A DNA stretch of 64,000 nucleotides from Deltaproteobacteria bacterium GWC2_55_46 (GTDB taxonomy: Bacteria; Desulfobacterota; GWC2-55-46). The notes under the pieces are model-generated. The model was not told the origin of the DNA, searched no databases, and saw nothing but the letters and a program-made list of their open reading frames with translations. Position numbers and translations under genes: made by a program. Shown in pieces: positions 54,392 through 63,374 of this stretch. Location: assembly GCA_001595385.3 (NCBI GenBank), contig LVEI03000001.1, forward strand, positions 1,889,501 to 1,953,500, read 5' to 3'. The first letter of the stretch is position 1. Each line of letters starts with the position of its first letter.

Positions 54392-55689
54392 ACCAGGTAG
54401 AGTCCGCGAAGAAGGGGATAATAACGAAAGAGGTCGAAAAGGTGGCCGCCTCCGAGGGTATAGGCGCTGAAGATCTGCGTCAGAAGATAGCTGACGGCAG
54501 ATGCGTCATACCTTTAAACAGTAAGCGCGCCTCCGCCCTCGTGGGCATCGGCATGGGCCTTAGGACCAAGGTGAACGCGAGTATCGGGACCTCGTCCGAT
54601 ATCGTAGACGTCGATGCCGAGGTGAGAAAGGCCATCGCGGCTGAGCGTGCCGGGGCAGACACCCTCATGGAGCTTTCGGTCGGTGGGGACCTCGACTCTA
54701 TCAGGAAAGAGGTGCTCTCGGCGGTCAACCTTCCTGTGGGGAGCGTCCCGCTCTACCAGGCCTTCAAGGAGGCGATAAAGAAGTACCATGACCCGAACAA
54801 GCTTACCGAAGAACTTCTTTTCGACGTGATCGAGAGGCAGTGCGCCGACGGTATATCGTTCATGGCCGTCCATTGCGGCATAAACAGGCTCACCATAGAA
54901 AGACTGCAGAAGCAGGGCTACAGGTACGGCGGCCTCGTGTCAAGAGGCGGGTCGTACATGGTGGGATGGATGCTCAGGAACGGGAGGGAGAACCCGCTCT
55001 ACGAGAAGTTCGACCGTGTCGTCGAGATATTCAAAAAATACGACTGCGTCCTGAGCCTCGGCAACGGCTTGAGGGCCGGGGCCATACATGACAGCCTCGA
55101 CAGGGCGCAGGTGCAGGAGCTCATCATAAACTGCGAGCTTGCTGAAGTGGGGCGCTCCATGGGCTGCCAGATGATGTGCGAGGGGCCAGGTCACCTGCCG
55201 CTTGACGACATAGAGGCCAACGTAAAGCTCCAGAAGAGGATGAGCGACAACGCCCCGTTCTACGTCCTTGGCCCTCTTACGACAGACGTCGCGGCCGGGT
55301 ACGACCACATCTCTGCCGCCATAGGCGCGGCAGAGGCGGCAAGGTATGGGGCAGACCTCATCTGTTATGTGACGCCCGCCGAGCACCTGGCGCTCCCGAA
55401 CGAAGAGGACGTGGTAGAGGGGGTAAGGGCCGCCAGGACAGCCGCCCACGTCGGGGACATGGTAAAGCTCGGGAGGAAGGGGCGGGACCTCGACATGTCA
55501 AAGGCAAGGCGGGACCTCAAGTGGGACGACCAGTTCAAGTTAGGCCTCTTCGGGGAGCGCGCCAAGGAGATACGTGAGAGCAGGGCCCCTGAAGCGGAAG
55601 AGACCTGCACCATGTGCGGGAGCTTTTGCGCGCTCGATAACGCTGGAGGGTATTTCAAGGCAGCCCTTGAAAAGGGTCAGAAAAAATAG
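54388..55689 (+). CDS. bzaF: ThiC-like radical SAM enzyme, probable 5-hydroxybenzimidazole synthase (BzaF)
   Basis: This 433-residue protein is a ThiC family member: SIGTSSDIVDVDAEVRKA, MAVHCGINRLT, RGGSYMVGWMLRNGRENPLY, CEGPGHLPLDDI and GPLTTDVAAGYDHI. Its C-terminal iron-sulfur motif is CTMCGSFC (CX2CX3C), one residue shorter than the CX2CX4C of E. coli ThiC. ThiC makes the thiamine pyrimidine from AIR; the paralogue BzaF makes 5-hydroxybenzimidazole from AIR for cobamide lower ligands in anaerobes. Position at the end of a B12-riboswitch operon after cobT, cobS, cobC and cbiA, with coupled translation and no thiamine genes nearby, favours BzaF. Thiamine function is not excluded. Confidence 0.75.
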   Translation: MNQVESAKKGIITKEVEKVAASEGIGAEDLRQKIADGRCVIPLNSKRASALVGIGMGLRTKVNASIGTSSDIVDVDAEVRKAIAAERAGADTLMELSVGGDLDSIRKEVLSAVNLPVGSVPLYQAFKEAIKKYHDPNKLTEELLFDVIERQCADGISFMAVHCGINRLTIERLQKQGYRYGGLVSRGGSYMVGWMLRNGRENPLYEKFDRVVEIFKKYDCVLSLGNGLRAGAIHDSLDRAQVQELIINCELAEVGRSMGCQMMCEGPGHLPLDDIEANVKLQKRMSDNAPFYVLGPLTTDVAAGYDHISAAIGAAEAARYGADLICYVTPAEHLALPNEEDVVEGVRAARTAAHVGDMVKLGRKGRDLDMSKARRDLKWDDQFKLGLFGERAKEIRESRAPEAEETCTMCGSFCALDNAGGYFKAALEKGQKK

Positions 55690-55719
55690 GCTTTTAATAT
55701 CAAGGCCGGCTCTTCGATC

Positions 55720-55748
55720 CCCCCGCGCTTGCCGCGGGGGTTTTTTTT
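55720..55748 (+). terminator. Terminator of the cobamide operon
   Basis: CCCCCGCG (55720-55727) and CGCGGGGG (55733-55740) pair around a 5-nt loop and are followed by T8. It lies about 30 bp after the ThiC-like gene. Confidence 0.95.
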
Positions 55749-55889
55749 CGCCTTCCTTTTTTAAAAGGGAAGGGACTTGGTCTTTGGAGGGCCTTTCCCG
55801 CCCCCTCTTCGTTCTGCTTGTAACCGGCCTTTTCTTTCTGCTATTATAACTTTTTTGCGGCTCTTTCACGTTTAAAAGGATGCCTGGAT

Positions 55890-57416
55890 ATGCTCTCACG
55901 GGTGCTTACGGCATCCACCCTCGGGGTGGATGCCCTGCTGGTAGAGGTCGAGGTAGATATCTCCAGGGGACTTCCATCGTTTTCGACCGTCGGGCTTCCT
56001 GACAACGCCGTCAAGGAGAGCAAGGACAGGGTGAGGGCGGCGATAAAGAACTCCGGCTACAGCCTTCCAGCGAAAAAGATAACGGTCAATCTCGCCCCCG
56101 CGGATATAAAGAAGGAAGGCACTACCTTCGACCTGCCCGTGGCCGTTGGCATACTCAAGGCCGAAGGGATGATCAAGGCAGAGTCGCTTGAAGAGTACCT
56201 GATACTCGGCGAGCTTTCTCTCGACGGTTGCATAAAGCCAGCAAGGGGGTCTCTTTCTGTAGCGGTGCTGGCCCGGCAAAGGGGCAAAAAGCTCATCCTC
56301 CCGGTAGAGAACAGCGGCGAGGCCGCGATAGTCGAAGGGGTGGAGGTCTACGGGGTCGGAAGCCTCGCCGGGCTCGTCGAGTTCCTCAACGGTTCCGCCT
56401 CCATTGAGCCCGCACGGGTCGACTCTGCCGCGTTCTTCGGCGCCCGCCCGCCCGACAATATCGACATATCTGACGTAAAGGGGCAGGAGCATGTGAAGCG
56501 GGCCCTCGAGGTGGCGGCCGCCGGCGGCCATAACGTGCTCCTTATCGGCCCCCCGGGGTCAGGCAAGACGATGCTCGCCAAGAGGGTCCCGACGATACTG
56601 CCGGATATGACCCTTGAAGAGTCGATAGAGACTACCAAGGTGCACAGCATCGCGGGCATGCTTGAGCCTGGCCATCCCCTTGTGACCGGCCGTCCCTTCA
56701 GGTCGCCGCACCATACGATATCGGACGCGGGCCTTATCGGCGGCGGCAGGGTGCCGAGGCCCGGAGAGGTGAGCCTCTCTCACAATGGCGTCCTTTTTTT
56801 AGACGAGATGCCGGAGTTCAAGAAGAACGTCCTTGAGGTCTTGAGGCAGCCGCTTGAGGACGGCAAGGTCACGATATCGAGGGCCGCGGTCTCTCTTACA
56901 TACCCGTCGGAGTTCATGCTCATCGGCGCGATGAACCCGTGCCCCTGCGGATACCTTGGGGATATGCACAAGGAATGCGTCTGCACGCCGTTGCAGATAC
57001 AGCAATACAGGTCGAGGATATCCGGGCCGCTCCTCGACAGGATAGACATCCACTGCGAGGTGCCCGCGGTGCGCTTTAGAGACCTCTCAGGCTTAAAGCC
57101 GGGCGAGCCGTCATCCGAGATAAAGAAGAGGGTGGACAGGGCCAGGGGCGTGCAGGCCTCCCGCTTTGGCAGTGTAGGCATATTCTCGAACAGCCGCCTT
57201 CCTTCGAGGCTCATAAGGAAGTACTGCGAGGCCAAGGGCGACGCGTTAAAGCTCCTTGAGACCGCCGTTGAAAGGCTTGGCCTCTCTGCAAGGGCGTACA
57301 CGCGGGTACTCAAGGTATCGAGGACGATAGCCGACCTCGACGGCTCGGAAGGGATACTCTCTCACCATGTGTCGGAGGCCATCCAGTACAGGAGCCTCGA
57401 CAGGCAGCTTGTATGA
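55890..57416 (+). CDS. comM: YifB/ComM family AAA+ ATPase (Mg-chelatase-like)
   Basis: This 508-residue protein has an N-terminal Lon-protease-like fold (VDALLVEVEVDISRGLPSFSTVGLPDNAVKES) and an AAA+ domain with GPPGSGKTMLAKRVP (about 220), LFLDEMPEF, and the Cys pattern NPCPCGYLGD...CVCT. The C-terminal Mg_chelatase_C region has LSARAYTRVLKVSRTIADL. ComM is a branch-migration helicase in natural transformation; here that role is inferred from the family. Confidence 0.93.
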   Translation: MLSRVLTASTLGVDALLVEVEVDISRGLPSFSTVGLPDNAVKESKDRVRAAIKNSGYSLPAKKITVNLAPADIKKEGTTFDLPVAVGILKAEGMIKAESLEEYLILGELSLDGCIKPARGSLSVAVLARQRGKKLILPVENSGEAAIVEGVEVYGVGSLAGLVEFLNGSASIEPARVDSAAFFGARPPDNIDISDVKGQEHVKRALEVAAAGGHNVLLIGPPGSGKTMLAKRVPTILPDMTLEESIETTKVHSIAGMLEPGHPLVTGRPFRSPHHTISDAGLIGGGRVPRPGEVSLSHNGVLFLDEMPEFKKNVLEVLRQPLEDGKVTISRAAVSLTYPSEFMLIGAMNPCPCGYLGDMHKECVCTPLQIQQYRSRISGPLLDRIDIHCEVPAVRFRDLSGLKPGEPSSEIKKRVDRARGVQASRFGSVGIFSNSRLPSRLIRKYCEAKGDALKLLETAVERLGLSARAYTRVLKVSRTIADLDGSEGILSHHVSEAIQYRSLDRQLV

Positions 57417-57426
57417 GGATTGTGGG

Positions 57427-60249
57427 ATGAAGGACAAAGATTACGACCAGGAGCTTCTGTCAGCCGTATTCGCATCCGCCGTTGACGGGATATTCATAAC
57501 AGACGCGCAAGGCCGGTACAGGAAGGTCAATACAGCCGCCTGCTCCATGTTCGGATATGCCGAAGAGGAGCTTTTGAGCTCGGATGCAAAGCTGTTGCTC
57601 TTCCCTGAGGACGCGCCGTTTGAACGGGTCGAGAAGCCTGATGGCGGGGTTTTCTATCCTAAGCACAGGATGAGGAGGAAGGACGGCTCTGAGGTCTGGG
57701 TGGCCATGACGGTCAAGGATATACAGGCCGGCGGGGAAAAGCTCAAGCTGAGCATAAAAAGGGATATAACGGAGCGGGTGAGGGCGGCCACAGAGCTAAA
57801 GGCCTCCAGGGACCAGCTCGAGGAGAAGGTCAAGAGGCGGACCGCCGAGCTTAAGTCCGCGAACAGGTCTCTTGAGATACAGATACTCAAGAGGATAAAG
57901 ACCGAGGAGCTGCTGCACACGATAGTCAAGGCGACGTCTTCAGTTGCCGGGGAAGAGTTCCTCCGGACACTTGTGCGCCAGCTCGCGGTGGCGCTCGGTT
58001 TCAAGTACGCCCTCGTCGCGGAACGGGTCGGGACGGGACGGGCGCGGATCCTCGCGATATGGGCAAAGGGGCGTTTCGCCGATAACTTCGAATACGACAT
58101 GCAGGGCACCCCTTGCGGGGAGGTCGTCATGGGCGAGGTATGCTCTTACCCGCGTTCTGTCCAGGCCTCCTTCCCGGGTGACGAGCACCTCGTCCATATG
58201 AAGGCTGAAAGCTTCGTCGGTATACCGCTGCTGGATTCCGGCGGCAAGGTCATGGGACATATCGCCGCTATCGATGACAAGCCGCTTTCAGGCGAGGAGG
58301 AGGTCAAGGCGATGATGCGGCTTTTCGCCTTGCGGGCCTCCCTTGAGCTCGAGAGAAAAAGGGCCGAGGACATAAGGAAAAAGAGCGAGGCCAACCTTCA
58401 GGCCATAATGGACAACTCCACGGCCGTCATCTACATGAAGGACCCCGAAGGCAGGTTCATCCTCGTAAACAGGTGGTACGAGAAGCAGTTCAGGGTGGAG
58501 AGGAAAGAGATTGTCGGCAGGACCGACCACGACCTTTTCCCAAAGGGTATAGCAGATTCGTTCCGCGAAAACGACAGGAAGGCGATAGAGTCGAACCGCC
58601 CCGTGGAATTCGAGGAGACCGCGGTCGGGCCTGACGGGCGGCTTCATACGTACCTTTCTATAAAGTTCCCCATCCCTGGCGCGCCCGGCGCGATCTGCGG
58701 CATATCCACGGACATAACGGAGCGGAAAAGGACGGAAGAGGCCCTGAGGAGGAGCGAAGAGAGGCTAAGGGAGGCTCAGGCCATAGCCCATATGGGCAGC
58801 TGGGACTGGGATATAGCGAAGAACACCCTCCACTGGTCCGATGAGACATACAGGATATTCGGCCTCGCCCCGCAGGAGTTCGGCGCCACTTACGACGCCT
58901 TTCTCGCTTGCGTGCACCCGGGAGACAGGGAGGCCGTTCAGCTCGCGGTCCGCGAGGCCTTCAATCACCGGAAGCAGTACGAAATAAGCCACAGGGTCGT
59001 GCGCCCTGACGGCACGGAGCGCATCGTAAATGAAAAGGCCGAGGTCACCTGGGGCGCTGATGGGCAGCCCTTGCGCATGGCAGGCACGGTGCAGGACGTG
59101 ACCGAGCACAAGAGGCTGGAGGCCGAGATACTCAAGGCCCAGAAGCTCGATTCCATCGGCGTGCTGGCGGGAGGCATAGCCCATGACTTCAATAACCTCC
59201 TGCTCGGCATCCTGGGAAACGTCTCTGTAGCGAAAAATTACGTCAGGCCAGACGACCAGGTGGCGGCCATCCTCGATTCGATAGAGAAGTCGGCGATGAA
59301 GACCAAGAGCCTTACCAAGCAGCTTCTGACCTTCTCAAAGGGCGGAGAGCCGGTGAAGGAACCGGCATCTATAGAGCAGATAGTCAGGGACTCGGCCGAG
59401 CTGGTCCTCCGTGGCTCAAACGTCGTCTGCGACTATTCGTTCCCGGAGGGGCTCTGCCCCGTTGAGGCCGATCAGGGGCAGCTTTCCCAGGTCGTCAACA
59501 ACATAATACTCAACGCCATGCACGCCATGCCCGATGGTGGCAAGATAAAGATAGCCGCCGTAAATACAGAGGTTGACGAGTTTAGCGCCTTGCCCCTCAA
59601 GCCCGGCAGATACATAAAGACGGCCTTCAGGGACTTTGGGGTCGGCATACCCGCGAAGCTCCTTTCAAAGATATTCGACCCGTTCTTCACGACCAAAAAG
59701 AAGGCGAGCGGCCTTGGGCTTTCTGTTACATACTCCATAATAAAGAAGCACAAGGGGCATATAGAGGTCGATTCCAAGGTGGGGGAGGGGACGATCTTCA
59801 GCCTTTACCTGCCGGCTTCGAAGGCAAAGTCTGTCGACAAGGACTACGGGGTAGTGAAGGGCGCGGGGCGCGTTCTTGTGATGGACGACGAGGAGCTCAT
59901 AAGGGAGGTCTCGGCCGAGATGCTCAAGCTCCTGGGCTATGAGGCCGCCTTCGCGGGGAGCGGCAAGGAGGCCATCGACCTCTTTACGAAGGCGATGAAT
60001 GGCGGCGTTCCTTTCGACGCAGTGATCCTTGACCTCACGGTCCCTGGCGGCCTTGGCGGCAAAGAGACCATCAGGAAGCTCAAGGAGATAGACCCGCGCG
60101 TGAAGGCCATAGTCTCAAGCGGATACTCAAAAGACCCTATTATGGCCGATTACGGCAAGTATGGCTTCTCGGGGGTCATCGCCAAGCCCTACAGGGTCTC
60201 CGAGTTCAGCAAGGTGATCCAGGAAGTCATCACCGGTAAGGGCGGGTGA
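57427..60249 (+). CDS. Hybrid sensor histidine kinase (PAS-GAF-PAS-PAS-HisKA-HATPase-REC)
   Basis: This 940-residue protein has no clear membrane helix and so is probably cytosolic. In order: PAS (about 8-125), a coiled coil (about 125-170), GAF (about 175-320), two PAS domains (about 330-450 and 460-575), and HisKA with the phosphorylated His in GGIAHDFNNLLLG (about 586). These are followed by HATPase with NNIILNAMHAM and GVGIPAKLL (about 685-800) and a C-terminal receiver with the phosphoacceptor Asp in VILDLTVPGG (about 867). I chose ATG 57427 over a longer frame starting in comM. The signal is unknown, and no separate response regulator is adjacent. Confidence 0.93.
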   Translation: MKDKDYDQELLSAVFASAVDGIFITDAQGRYRKVNTAACSMFGYAEEELLSSDAKLLLFPEDAPFERVEKPDGGVFYPKHRMRRKDGSEVWVAMTVKDIQAGGEKLKLSIKRDITERVRAATELKASRDQLEEKVKRRTAELKSANRSLEIQILKRIKTEELLHTIVKATSSVAGEEFLRTLVRQLAVALGFKYALVAERVGTGRARILAIWAKGRFADNFEYDMQGTPCGEVVMGEVCSYPRSVQASFPGDEHLVHMKAESFVGIPLLDSGGKVMGHIAAIDDKPLSGEEEVKAMMRLFALRASLELERKRAEDIRKKSEANLQAIMDNSTAVIYMKDPEGRFILVNRWYEKQFRVERKEIVGRTDHDLFPKGIADSFRENDRKAIESNRPVEFEETAVGPDGRLHTYLSIKFPIPGAPGAICGISTDITERKRTEEALRRSEERLREAQAIAHMGSWDWDIAKNTLHWSDETYRIFGLAPQEFGATYDAFLACVHPGDREAVQLAVREAFNHRKQYEISHRVVRPDGTERIVNEKAEVTWGADGQPLRMAGTVQDVTEHKRLEAEILKAQKLDSIGVLAGGIAHDFNNLLLGILGNVSVAKNYVRPDDQVAAILDSIEKSAMKTKSLTKQLLTFSKGGEPVKEPASIEQIVRDSAELVLRGSNVVCDYSFPEGLCPVEADQGQLSQVVNNIILNAMHAMPDGGKIKIAAVNTEVDEFSALPLKPGRYIKTAFRDFGVGIPAKLLSKIFDPFFTTKKKASGLGLSVTYSIIKKHKGHIEVDSKVGEGTIFSLYLPASKAKSVDKDYGVVKGAGRVLVMDDEELIREVSAEMLKLLGYEAAFAGSGKEAIDLFTKAMNGGVPFDAVILDLTVPGGLGGKETIRKLKEIDPRVKAIVSSGYSKDPIMADYGKYGFSGVIAKPYRVSEFSKVIQEVITGKGG

Positions 60250-60306
60250 CTCGCTTTGAAGCCAACGAAGCAGACGGACTTTTTAAGCCAACCCTGGGGG
60301 GAGCCC

Positions 60307-61434
60307 ATGATATACCTTGATAACGCCGCAACGTCCTTCCCCAAGCCGGAAGGCGTATACAGGGTGATAGACGAGGTCCTGAGGAAAAAAGGGGGCAACC
60401 CCGGCAGGTCGAGCCACTCCATGGCCATCGAGGCGGGCCGCGTAGTCTTTAGCGCAAGGGAGTCGGTATCAACGCTCATAGGGGCTGCCGATTCATCCAG
60501 AATAGTATTCACCAAGAACGCCACCGAGGCCATAAACGCCGCGCTGAAGGGTATCCTTAAGGGCGGCGACCATGTGGTGACCTCCACCTTCGAGCACAAT
60601 AGCGTGGTCAAGTGCCTGGCCTCTCTTGAAAGAAAAGGGGTAGAGGCGACACGTGTGCCGCCTGACAGGGACGGCTTTCTTTCCCCTGAGGATATCGGGT
60701 CGGCCATAAAGAAGAATACGAAGATGGTCTGTATCGCGCACGCCTCAAACGTTTTCGGCGCCATTCAGCCTCTGCAGGATATCGGCAGGGCATGCAGGAA
60801 AAAAGGTGTGATCTTCATGACCGACGCGGCGCAGACAGCCGGGGCCGTGCCAATAGACGTCATGGCCATGGGCGTCAACATACTCGCCGCTACCGGCCAT
60901 AAGGCTCTTTTCGGCCCGCAGGGCACAGGCTTTCTCTATCTTGAGGATGGCATAGAGCCTCTGCCATTGGTAGACGGCGGGACCGGCGAGACGGGCGCAG
61001 AATTGGAGCTTCCCGAAAGGCTTGAATCCGGCACGATGAACACACCCGGCATCGGCGGGCTTGGCGCGGGCGTTGAGTTCGTCCTTGCGGAAGGTGTGGC
61101 GAGGATACGCGCAAGGGAAGAAGAGCTCGTCGGTATGCTCGTAAGCGGCTTGCTGGCGACCGGCGGCATAAGCATAATAGGCACAAAGGATATATCCAGG
61201 AGGGCATCCCTCGTGTCCTTCAACATAAGCGGCAGGGGCCCGGCTGATGTGGGCCTGAGGCTCGACGACGAGTTCGGCATAATGGCAAGGTGCGGCACCC
61301 ACTGCGCCCCCCATGCCCACAGAGAGGCCGGTACGTGGCCTGAAGGGGCCGCAAGGGTGAGCCCGGGGTACTTTAATGCCAACGAAGAGATAGAAGAGTT
61401 CTTAAGGGCGATAAGGTCGATAGCCTCGAAGTGA
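60307..61434 (+). CDS. Cysteine desulfurase family protein
   Basis: This 375-residue PLP enzyme (class V) starts MIYLDNAATSFPKPEGV. The PLP Lys lies in ATGHKALFGPQG and the probable catalytic Cys in ARCGTHCAPHAH. It matches the NifS-like family protein found alone rather than IscS with an iscU neighbour. ATG 60307 is chosen because GGGGGGAG lies upstream; a TTG at 60256 would add 17 residues. It probably supplies sulfur for clusters or thio-modification; the acceptor is unknown. It overlaps tsaD by 4 bp. Confidence 0.9.
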   Translation: MIYLDNAATSFPKPEGVYRVIDEVLRKKGGNPGRSSHSMAIEAGRVVFSARESVSTLIGAADSSRIVFTKNATEAINAALKGILKGGDHVVTSTFEHNSVVKCLASLERKGVEATRVPPDRDGFLSPEDIGSAIKKNTKMVCIAHASNVFGAIQPLQDIGRACRKKGVIFMTDAAQTAGAVPIDVMAMGVNILAATGHKALFGPQGTGFLYLEDGIEPLPLVDGGTGETGAELELPERLESGTMNTPGIGGLGAGVEFVLAEGVARIRAREEELVGMLVSGLLATGGISIIGTKDISRRASLVSFNISGRGPADVGLRLDDEFGIMARCGTHCAPHAHREAGTWPEGAARVSPGYFNANEEIEEFLRAIRSIASK

Positions 61435-62459
61435 GTAGGATGCTTGTACTCGGAATAGAATCGTCCTGTGACGACACGGCCGCCGCTTTGGTGGAAGACG
61501 GGCGCAAGGTGCTATCCTCTGTAGTATCGTCACAGGAGGCGATACACGCCAGATACGGGGGCGTGGTCCCCGAGCTCGCCTCTCGCGCCCACATAGAGGC
61601 GATAGTCCCTGTCGTGGAAGGTGCGCTTTCCTCCGCGGGGGTATCCCTTGACGATATCGATGGGGTGGCGGTAACGCAGGGGCCGGGGCTCGTCGGCTCC
61701 ATCCTTATAGGCCTTTCCTTCGCCAAGTCGCTCTCATATGTTCGAGGCCTTCCCCTTACCGGTGTAAACCACATCGAGGCGCATGCCCACGCGGCCTTTC
61801 TTATGGATAAGGGCGAAGATAAGGAGCCTCCGGCCTTCCCGTTCGTCGCGCTCATAGTCTCGGGCGGGCACACGACCCTTCTTTTATTCGAGGATTTCAC
61901 AAGATACAGGATACTCGGCCAGACGCTCGACGATTCCGCGGGAGAGGCCCTTGACAAGGTCGCGAAGCTATTGGGGCTCGGCTATCCGGGCGGGGTCGCG
62001 ATAGATGCCCTCTCAAGGGAGGGTTCAAGGGACGCGATAACGTTTCCCAGGCCGCTCCTCGGTAAAGGTAACCTTGACTTCAGCTTCAGCGGCTTGAAGA
62101 CCGCGATGCTGACATATGTTAAAGGGCTTAAAGCTCTTCCCGTCGACGGGTTGCTTGCCGACCTCTCGGCGAGCTTCCAGGAGTCTGTCGTCGACGTCCT
62201 CGTGACAAAAGCCCTCTGGGCCGTCGAGGCCACCGGCGCGAGGAACCTCGTGGTGGCCGGAGGGGTTGCCTCCAACTCAAGGTTCAGGGAGAGCTTGCAG
62301 GCAATCGCCCTGGAAAAAGGCTTGAAGCTCTTTATACCGCCTCCGGGGTTCTGCACCGATAACGCCGCGATGGTCGCTTCCCTCGGGTACCGCCAGCTTG
62401 GCGCAGGGAAGCTGGCCGGGCTCGATCTCAACGCCAAGCCCACCTGGGAGGGTTTTTAG
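61431..62459 (+). CDS. tsaD: tRNA N6-threonylcarbamoyladenosine transferase TsaD
   Basis: This 342-residue ASKHA-fold protein transfers threonylcarbamoyl to A37 of ANN-decoding tRNAs. VLGIESSCDDTAAALVEDG, the metal-binding GVNHIEAHAHAAF, and SGGHTTLLL are present. It starts with GTG overlapping the desulfurase stop (GTGA); ATG 61440 is an alternative. It overlaps rsmA by 1 bp. Confidence 0.96.
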   Translation: MSRMLVLGIESSCDDTAAALVEDGRKVLSSVVSSQEAIHARYGGVVPELASRAHIEAIVPVVEGALSSAGVSLDDIDGVAVTQGPGLVGSILIGLSFAKSLSYVRGLPLTGVNHIEAHAHAAFLMDKGEDKEPPAFPFVALIVSGGHTTLLLFEDFTRYRILGQTLDDSAGEALDKVAKLLGLGYPGGVAIDALSREGSRDAITFPRPLLGKGNLDFSFSGLKTAMLTYVKGLKALPVDGLLADLSASFQESVVDVLVTKALWAVEATGARNLVVAGGVASNSRFRESLQAIALEKGLKLFIPPPGFCTDNAAMVASLGYRQLGAGKLAGLDLNAKPTWEGF

Positions 62460-63292
62460 TGGGAATGGGGCCCAGGGATGAAAGAGCAGGGGTGCGCCCG
62501 AAGAAGCGGTTCGGCCAGCACTTCCTGACAGACAGGAATATAGTCAGGAAGATAGTCGAGGCCGCTGGTGTCGCTCCGGGCGACCATGTCCTCGAGATAG
62601 GCCCCGGCACAGGCATGCTCACGGCCGGGCTTATCGAGGCCGGGGCAAAGGTGCTTGCCATAGAGGTCGATCGAGAGCTTGCGGAAGGGCTCAAGGGAAG
62701 GTTCCAGCCGGATAGCTTCGAGGTTATGACCGTGGACGCGTTAAAGCTCTCGTACAGAGGGCTTGCCAGTGAGCGCAATGTAAAATACAAGCTGGTCGCG
62801 AACCTGCCCTACTACATATCAGGCCCGATACTCTCGAAGCTGCTGGAGGAACGGGAAGCCTTTTCGATAATGGTGCTCATGTTCCAGAAGGAGGTCGCAA
62901 CACGCCTGGCCTCAGGGCCGGGGAGCCGCGACTACGGCATACTTTCTGTCATCGCCCAGGCCTTCACCGACGTCAAAAAGGAGTTCGACGTCCCAAGCCG
63001 CCTCTTCTTTCCCAAGCCAAAGGTTGACTCTTCAGTTTTAAGCTTCCGGGTGCTCGATGGGCCCAGGATAGCTCTTGACGACGAGGCCTTCTTTAAAAAG
63101 GTCGTGAGGGGCGCGTTCGGGAGCAGGCGCAAGATGCTCATCAACTCTTTGACTATCCCCGGCCTTGAAAAGAAGGAGATCGGGGAAGCTCTTCTTGAGG
63201 CCTCGATAGACCAGTCCAGGCGGGGAGAGACCTTAAACCTCAATGAATTCGGTAGGTTGGCCCATGCACTCTATTTAAGGAAAAAGGCGTAG
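62459..63292 (+). CDS. rsmA: 16S rRNA dimethyladenosine transferase RsmA/KsgA
   Basis: This 277-residue methyltransferase dimethylates two adenosines in 16S helix 45. KKRFGQHFLTDRNIV, the SAM motif VLEIGPGTGMLTAGL, and the catalytic NLPYYISGPI are present; the C-terminal helical domain is complete. It starts with GTG at 62459, or ATG at 62465. Confidence 0.96.
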   Translation: MGMGPRDERAGVRPKKRFGQHFLTDRNIVRKIVEAAGVAPGDHVLEIGPGTGMLTAGLIEAGAKVLAIEVDRELAEGLKGRFQPDSFEVMTVDALKLSYRGLASERNVKYKLVANLPYYISGPILSKLLEEREAFSIMVLMFQKEVATRLASGPGSRDYGILSVIAQAFTDVKKEFDVPSRLFFPKPKVDSSVLSFRVLDGPRIALDDEAFFKKVVRGAFGSRRKMLINSLTIPGLEKKEIGEALLEASIDQSRRGETLNLNEFGRLAHALYLRKKA

Positions 63293-63374
63293 GCAAAGGT
63301 GGGCGAGGCTTTATACATCCTTGACTTTTGGCAATGCCTGAGATAACTTGTTCCTGCTTAATCCTTAAAAAATA

